A DNA stretch of 64,000 bases from assembly GCF_018255755.1 (NCBI RefSeq), contig NZ_CP073766.1:1054001-1118000 (forward strand), given 5' to 3'. The notes beneath the pieces were generated by a model that made no database searches, was not told the origin of the DNA, and saw only the letters and a list, made by a program, of their open reading frames with translations. Shown here piece after piece: positions 59,327-64,000 of this stretch (position 1 is its first letter; each line of letters begins with the position of its first letter). The DNA comes from Chitinophaga sp. HK235. Its GTDB lineage: Bacteria > Bacteroidota > Bacteroidia > Chitinophagales > Chitinophagaceae. The translations under genes were made by a program, and so were the position numbers.

Positions 59327-59680
59327 TTATAAAGAAATTTATCGGGATAACTGATTAGGTTAAAAACTGGTTATTTTGCTCATTCCCGAAAGTAGTACGG
59401 ATGGAGATTTTATTTCTAGTGGTTACTACTGACTTTTCAATTTAAGTGTTTGCCACGGCTGGATTTGGCAGGTTAAATCATCCTCTCTATCAGGCCTTCC
59501 ATTTCTCACATTGAGATAGGTATATATTTTTGGGGTTAATCACTTGTACAATATAATATTTAATTATAATATCTTACCTATTGGGAGTTTCCTGGTTCCT
59601 GCCAGTTTACCCCGATGCTCACTAATTTAATTTGTCACTCCAAAAACTTTTATTATGTTTGAACATATGAACATTAAATA
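59327..59680. other. Divergent intergenic region between toxin operon and sugar operon
   Basis: 354 bp separate the - strand Tc operon from the + strand ROK-isomerase gene, so it must contain promoters for both. I see a good + strand promoter at 59631-59661. No TAnnTTTG element was found for the - strand. A second weak + strand TATTTTTG at 59525-59532 lacks a well-placed TTG. No ORF or RNA gene is evident. The 59520-59580 part is strongly AT-rich. Confidence 0.6.
59631..59661 (+). promoter_or_regulatory. Bacteroidota-type promoter TTTG-N19-TATGTTTG
   Basis: TTTG at 59631-59634 and TATGTTTG at 59654-59661 match the -33/-7 consensus (TTTG ... TAnnTTTG) with 19-bp spacing. Transcription would begin near 59668, only about 12 nt before the ATG at 59681, giving a very short leader for the ROK-isomerase gene. 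Confidence 0.55.
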
Positions 59681-62305
59681 ATGATATCAGAGAAAAAAAT
59701 AGCGATCGACATTGGTGGCAGTCATGTATCTGCCTGTATAGTAGACACCACTCAGCCGGGAGTGCTTCCTGGCAGCATCATCAGCAAAAGTCTGCGGGCA
59801 GACGGCAGCATAACGGAAATTATCTCCGTGATAGCCAGCTGTATCACCGCTTTAAAAGATACGCCTGTCAGCGGCATCGGGATAGCCATGCCCGGCCCTT
59901 TTGACTATCAGCAGGGCATCAGCGCCATCACCAAAGTAGGCGGTAAATTCGGCAGCCTGTTTGGCCTCCACCTGCGTCAGGCATTACAGGACGCCACCGG
60001 CATTGGCACCCTTCCTGTTGAGTTTTACAACGATGCACACTGTTTTGCTATCGGCGCCCGGCGTGTACTGGGGCTCAACGGCGAAAGGACGGTCCTCCTT
60101 ACCCTGGGCACCGGCTTCGGATCGGCTTTCCTGGCAAACGGAGAACTGGCTACTGGTCCTGGCCTGCCACCTTCCGGTGCTTTTTATGATTGTCCTTTCC
60201 AGGATGGCCTGGCGGATGACCACTTCTCTACACGCTGGCTGCTGGACACTTTCAGACAGCAGACAACAGTGGCTGCTGCTTCTGTGAAAGTAATGGCAGA
60301 AGAATATAAAGATATTGCCCAACCGGTATTTAACACCTTCGGCGAAAACCTGGGCACTTTCCTGCGGCCCTGGCTCAGCAGTTTTGGCTGTACCGAACTG
60401 GTGATCGGCGGCAACATCGCCCGGGCCTATCCGCTGTTTTCCACTACGCTGGAAAAACAGCTGGAAGATCTTCCCTTAAAAATCATTTATTGTCAGGAAA
60501 CAGAACGCTGTATACTGGCTGGTGCTGCTCTGGCTGCTCATCCGCCACAAAGCGATACCCTGCGCCGGACACTACAGCCTCTGCTGCCCGTGAGCCGCGA
60601 AGTAGCCAAGGATAATACTTATACGCTATTCCCTTCTCTTCACACCCCCTTTCCGGTACACGAAGGATATGCTTCCCTGGCATCCCTGATCAAAGATGAT
60701 CACATCATTATCATAGACGGCTACGACGGCGTACTGTGGGAGCATTTCCGGTCAGACCTCCACCAGGCACTGCTTCAGCACAACCGGCCGGTGTATTGGT
60801 ACCACACCGGTGTATGCCTGCAATCGCCTGAGGTTATTACCTCCCTGCTACAGGAATATTCCGGCACTGCAGACCCTGTGTTTGGCAAAAGATTCGAAGG
60901 CAGTCTGTCTGACTTTTTTGACGCAGAAAAATTATCACTGATAGATCCTGATGATACGCCCGGCCTGCATATCATCTATGGCACCGGCGCCGCCCTTAGC
61001 GGCATCAAAGGCCGGACACTCTATATTGACGTCCCTAAAAACGAAATCCAATATCGTCTCCGGGCCGGCAGCATCACTAATATAGGCACGCCTACCCACA
61101 CGTATAAACGCTGCTACTTCGCCGACTGGCCTGTTCTAAATAAACATAAACAGGCACTGCTACCGCAGCTCGACGTTATCATCGATGGCCAGCGCCCGGA
61201 TACGATCACCTGGATGCAGGGCGCTCATCTTCGTACAGCCCTCGACGATATACTCACCCAGCCTTTCCGCGCCAGGCCCTGGTTTGAAGCCGGCGTATGG
61301 GGCGGCGAGTGGATGAAACAAAATCTCGCCGGCCTCAATCCCGACGAAGTAAACTATGCCTGGTCCTTTGAACTCATCACACCCGAAAACGGCTTAGTGC
61401 TGGAAGGCGACGGCAAACTACTGGAGATCAGCTTCGATATGCTGCTGTTTCACAACAACCGGCAACTGCTCGGGAAAGCCGCTCAGCGCTTTGGCACCGC
61501 CTTCCCTATCCGCTTCGACTTCCTCGACACGTTCAACGGCGGGAACCTCTCTGTTCAGTGTCACCCACGGCCGGAATATACCCGTACACATTTCGGTGAA
61601 GACTTTACACAAGACGAAACATACTATATCCTGGACTGTGAACCGGATGCACAGGTATACCTCGGCTTCCAGGAAGATATACAGCCCGAAGCTTTCAAAG
61701 GCGCACTGGAAGAGGCATTAGCGAATAACGTTCCTTTACCGGTTGAAAAATATGTGCAACAGTTCCCTGCCCGCAAGCATGACCTGTTCCTCATCCCCAA
61801 CGGCACCGTACACGCTTCCGGTAAAAACAACCTGGTACTGGAGATCAGCAGCACTCCCTACATCTTTACCTTCAAGATGTATGACTGGCTGCGTACAGAC
61901 CTCAATGGCCGCCACCGTCCTATCCACCTGGACCGTGCATTTGAAAATCTGTACTTTGACAGGAAAGGCGAAACCGTACCCGATACGTTAATATCCCGGC
62001 CCCAACTGCAGGAGGAATGGGTACAAGGAAAAAAATGGCAGCTGCCCACCCATCCGGAGCATTTTTATACCGTTGACCGTTATGAGTTTTCCGGAGAGAT
62101 GCGTATACTCACCAACGGGCAATGCCATATCTGTATGCTGGTAGAAGGACGGCAGCTGGAAGTGACCGCGGGCAACAGCACACAGCGGTTTCAGTATGCA
62201 GAAACATTCGTTATTCCTGCCGGAACTGACACCTATACCTGCCACTATGATGGTGAAGGCAAGGCTATGCTGGTAGTGGCGTATGTAAAAGACAACTATT
62301 GCTGA
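59681..62305 (+). CDS. ROK-family sugar kinase fused to class I mannose-6-phosphate isomerase
   Basis: 874 aa. Residues about 1-300 form a ROK-type kinase: phosphate-binding AIDIGGSHVSACIVD at 8-22, GIAMPGPFD, VLLTLGTGFGSAFL, and a final GGNIARAYPLF and CILAGAALAA. The usual Cys-rich zinc motif of ROK proteins is absent. Residues about 310-540 contain the extra domain found in the long Bacteroidota phosphomannose isomerases (IIIIDGYDGVLWEHF, GLHIIYGTGAALSGI, YKRCYFADWPVLNKHK). Residues about 540-800 are the isomerase core: FEAGVWGGEWMK, FPIRFDFLDTFNGGNLSVQ, a CHPRPEY zinc-ligand region near 630, and IPNGTVHASG near 705. Together the chain could convert mannose to mannose-6-phosphate and then fructose-6-phosphate. 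Sugar specificity of the kinase is inferred from the fusion. An MFS sugar porter follows 16 nt later. Confidence 0.92.
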   Translation: MISEKKIAIDIGGSHVSACIVDTTQPGVLPGSIISKSLRADGSITEIISVIASCITALKDTPVSGIGIAMPGPFDYQQGISAITKVGGKFGSLFGLHLRQALQDATGIGTLPVEFYNDAHCFAIGARRVLGLNGERTVLLTLGTGFGSAFLANGELATGPGLPPSGAFYDCPFQDGLADDHFSTRWLLDTFRQQTTVAAASVKVMAEEYKDIAQPVFNTFGENLGTFLRPWLSSFGCTELVIGGNIARAYPLFSTTLEKQLEDLPLKIIYCQETERCILAGAALAAHPPQSDTLRRTLQPLLPVSREVAKDNTYTLFPSLHTPFPVHEGYASLASLIKDDHIIIIDGYDGVLWEHFRSDLHQALLQHNRPVYWYHTGVCLQSPEVITSLLQEYSGTADPVFGKRFEGSLSDFFDAEKLSLIDPDDTPGLHIIYGTGAALSGIKGRTLYIDVPKNEIQYRLRAGSITNIGTPTHTYKRCYFADWPVLNKHKQALLPQLDVIIDGQRPDTITWMQGAHLRTALDDILTQPFRARPWFEAGVWGGEWMKQNLAGLNPDEVNYAWSFELITPENGLVLEGDGKLLEISFDMLLFHNNRQLLGKAAQRFGTAFPIRFDFLDTFNGGNLSVQCHPRPEYTRTHFGEDFTQDETYYILDCEPDAQVYLGFQEDIQPEAFKGALEEALANNVPLPVEKYVQQFPARKHDLFLIPNGTVHASGKNNLVLEISSTPYIFTFKMYDWLRTDLNGRHRPIHLDRAFENLYFDRKGETVPDTLISRPQLQEEWVQGKKWQLPTHPEHFYTVDRYEFSGEMRILTNGQCHICMLVEGRQLEVTAGNSTQRFQYAETFVIPAGTDTYTCHYDGEGKAMLVVAYVKDNYC

Positions 62306-62321
62306 TTAAATATTTCACGCT

Positions 62322-63719
62322 ATGAGAAACGGTAACACACATCTTTTCATTACCACCGTCACCCTGATCGCTGCATTGGGAGGCCTTCTTTTCGGCTTCG
62401 ACATTGCCGTTATCAGTGGTATCATTCTCCCTGTCAAAACACAATTCCAGTTGACCGCCTCACAGGAAGGGTGGTTTGTTTCCTGTGCCCTGCTGGGATG
62501 CATCGCGGGTGTCGCCGTTTCCGGTACCCTGAGCGATCACATTGGCCGTAAAAAAGTATTGGCCATCGCCGCGTTCCTGTTCCTTGCCAGCGCTATCGGA
62601 TTTGCTGTATCCACCACCTATCCCCTGCTGATACTTTTCAGAGTACTGGCCGGCATGGGTGTGGGCGTGGCTTCCAACATTTCACCGCTCTACATCTCCG
62701 AACTGGCACCTGCTTCAAGACGTGGCAGGCTGGTAACTTTTTACCAGCTGGCCATCACCATCGGTATCCTGGTAGCCTATTGCTCCAATCTGGCGATACA
62801 GCGCCATGCCACCACCAGTGGTGGTGCACAGGAAGGATGGTTGCACTGGCTGTTTGTAACGGAATACTGGCGCGGCATGTTCCTCGTAGGGGTTGTACCT
62901 GCAGCCGCTTTTTTCGCACTGCTGGCCTTCGTTCCGGAAAGTCCGAGATGGCTGGCCCGTTTCGGACAACAAACCGCAGCACTGCATATCCTGGAAAAAA
63001 TCAATGATAACAAAGAAGAGGCCGCCACAGAACTGAAGGCTATCCTGGCCGTATCTGCGGATCAGGCTAATGGTGGTATACGTTCACTGCTAAAGCCACC
63101 GTTGTTGCAATTGCTGGTGATGGCCTGTGTATTAACGGCTTTCTCCCAATTCAGCGGCATCAATGCTGTCATCTACTACGGCCCTACCATACTGCGCGCA
63201 TCGGGTATAGTAGCCAACGACACACTGCTGTACCAGGTGATGCTGGGAGCGGCCAACATGCTCTTTACGCTTATTGCCATCTGGAAAGTAGACAGCCTGG
63301 GCCGCCGCCCGCTCTACCTGACGGGCTCCATCTGCGCTGCAGTTGCACTTACTTTAACTGGTATTTGTTTCCTGCTGGATATCAACGGTGGGCTGCTGCT
63401 CATACCGATCGCCTTTTTCCTGTTGTTCTTTGCCTTCTCTCTGGGGCCGCTAAAATTTGTGATTGCCACAGAAATATTTCCCACGCCGGTACGGGGGTTA
63501 GCGTTGTCTATCTGCATCCTGGTAATGTGGGTATCCGACTGGCTGCTCAATCTCCTGTTCCCCGTTATGCGGGAAGGCATGGGCATTGCAGCCACCTTCT
63601 TCCTGTTTGCCGGTTGTTGTCTTTTCTCCTTTTTCTATGCACGAAAATATCTGTTTGAAACAAAAGGTCAATCACTGGAAAATATCACCATCAAAGAAAA
63701 AACGACCATCCACCATTAA
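62322..63719 (+). CDS. MFS sugar porter (sugar:proton symporter family)
   Basis: 465 aa with about 12 membrane helices. Sugar porter marks are present: TM1 GGLLFGFDIAVISG, the loop GRKK after TM2, PLYISELAPASRRGRL after TM4, PESPRWLARFG after TM6, FSQFSGINAVIYYGPT in TM7, DSLGRRPL after TM8 and LKFVIATEIFPTPVRGLALS after TM10. It should carry a monosaccharide across the inner membrane with protons, most likely the sugar used by the upstream kinase-isomerase (mannose is a guess from context). It starts 16 nt after that gene, so both probably form one operon. There is nothing unusual in length or motifs. Confidence 0.95.
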   Translation: MRNGNTHLFITTVTLIAALGGLLFGFDIAVISGIILPVKTQFQLTASQEGWFVSCALLGCIAGVAVSGTLSDHIGRKKVLAIAAFLFLASAIGFAVSTTYPLLILFRVLAGMGVGVASNISPLYISELAPASRRGRLVTFYQLAITIGILVAYCSNLAIQRHATTSGGAQEGWLHWLFVTEYWRGMFLVGVVPAAAFFALLAFVPESPRWLARFGQQTAALHILEKINDNKEEAATELKAILAVSADQANGGIRSLLKPPLLQLLVMACVLTAFSQFSGINAVIYYGPTILRASGIVANDTLLYQVMLGAANMLFTLIAIWKVDSLGRRPLYLTGSICAAVALTLTGICFLLDINGGLLLIPIAFFLLFFAFSLGPLKFVIATEIFPTPVRGLALSICILVMWVSDWLLNLLFPVMREGMGIAATFFLFAGCCLFSFFYARKYLFETKGQSLENITIKEKTTIHH

Positions 63720-63722
63720 TTG

Positions 63723-63753
63723 ATTTAATTATTTAGTTATTTAATTATTTGTT
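63723..63753. repeat. Short tandem ATTTARTT units before the last gene
   Basis: Three 8-nt units (ATTTAATT, ATTTAGTT, ATTTAATT) plus a partial fourth (ATTTGTT) fill the 34-bp gap between the MFS stop and the next ATG. This AT-rich leader could help ribosome loading, but no function is shown. Confidence 0.5.
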
Positions 63754-64000
63754 ATGAGAATATTCTATTGTATCACAGTTCTGCTTGCCTGCGCCCTGAG
63801 CAGCACTGCCCAGAAAACAGTCCCGTACCTGGGAAAAGTAGACTGGATCAATGGCTATGACCACGAAACTGAAGGCGAAAATATCCGCTATTACTCTGCT
63901 TATCCGGACTATGCCACCACTGCCTTGCTCACCCGCGCCACTGATGGCCATAAAACGATAGCATGGCAGACAGCAGCCGTACCTGCACGTATCAAAGGAC
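63754..64000 (+). CDS. Secreted protein, 3' end outside window
   Basis: The frame is open from the ATG at 63754 to the window end, giving 82 complete codons. The N-terminus MRIFYCITVLLACALSSTAQ is a signal peptide, probably cut after Ala, with the mature chain starting near Gln-Lys-Thr. The mature start (VPYLGKVDWINGYDHETEG) continues with YYSAYPDYATTALLTRATDG, which resembles the beginning of Bacteroidota periplasmic sugar-processing proteins, but I cannot assign a family. Its position 34 bp after a sugar porter and a kinase-isomerase suggests an exported enzyme supplying that sugar; this is inference. Confidence 0.75.
   Translation, partial: MRIFYCITVLLACALSSTAQKTVPYLGKVDWINGYDHETEGENIRYYSAYPDYATTALLTRATDGHKTIAWQTAAVPARIKG

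Overview
The window looks like a chromosomal segment from a Bacteroidota bacterium, most likely Chitinophaga or a close relative (inferred, not proven). Supporting signs are mostly weak or absent Shine-Dalgarno sequences, one good TTTG-N19-TATGTTTG (Bacteroidota-type) promoter, a signal peptide ending in Ala-Gln, the long Bacteroidota-type phosphomannose isomerase, and the combination of Tc toxin genes with a very large PKS/NRPS locus. I see no rRNA, tRNA, CRISPR array, insertion sequence or phage gene. Protein family names below come from reading motifs, not from database searches.

Layout. (1) Bases 1-13079, + strand: a tight run of six genes, the first cut by the window edge. They encode a DUF6603-like giant protein, three unrecognised proteins (499, 302 and 1331 aa), a beta-rich 488-aa protein, and a 165-aa protein with a Cys28/His44 pair that resembles the CheD/CNF1 deamidase fold. 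The five with visible N-termini lack signal peptides. A hairpin terminator closes the block. (2) Bases 13201-38374: a biosynthetic locus. A + strand PKS (FAAL-KS-AT-KR-ACP-TE) is followed, with a 4-bp overlap, by an aspartyl/asparaginyl beta-hydroxylase-like enzyme. Converging on it from the - strand is a 5786-aa PKS-NRPS (FAAL-ACP-KS-AT-ACP-C-A-T-C-A-MT-T-C-A-T-E). Specificity codes read as Ile, N-methyl-Val and a D-aromatic (Phe-like) residue. The NRPS ends in an epimerase without a release domain, while the PKS carries the thioesterase, so the two may form one lipopeptide assembly line. (3) Bases 38375-39270: 0.9 kb of AT-rich non-coding DNA with two inverted repeats upstream of the NRPS. 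(4) Bases 39271-41570, - strand: an aldehyde dehydrogenase followed by an AraC regulator, with a perfect 15-nt direct repeat (23-bp period) upstream that is a likely operator. (5) Bases 41678-59326, - strand: a Tc toxin operon with a TcB-TcC fusion (SpvB/VCBS/RHS shell and an unrecognised 318-residue C-terminal effector), a TcA-like subunit with unusual N-terminal beta modules and a nine-Asp run, and a small nucleotidyltransferase 2 nt downstream. (6) Bases 59681-64000, + strand: a sugar-use operon with a ROK kinase fused to phosphomannose isomerase, an MFS sugar porter, and the start of a secreted protein cut by the window edge.

Together, the window groups two sets of large, apparently leaderless proteins (the unknown six-gene block and the Tc toxin) on either side of a lipopeptide locus, next to ordinary carbohydrate genes. 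The best candidates for something undescribed are the six-gene block with its deamidase-like small protein, the Tc effector, and the split FAAL-led assembly line.
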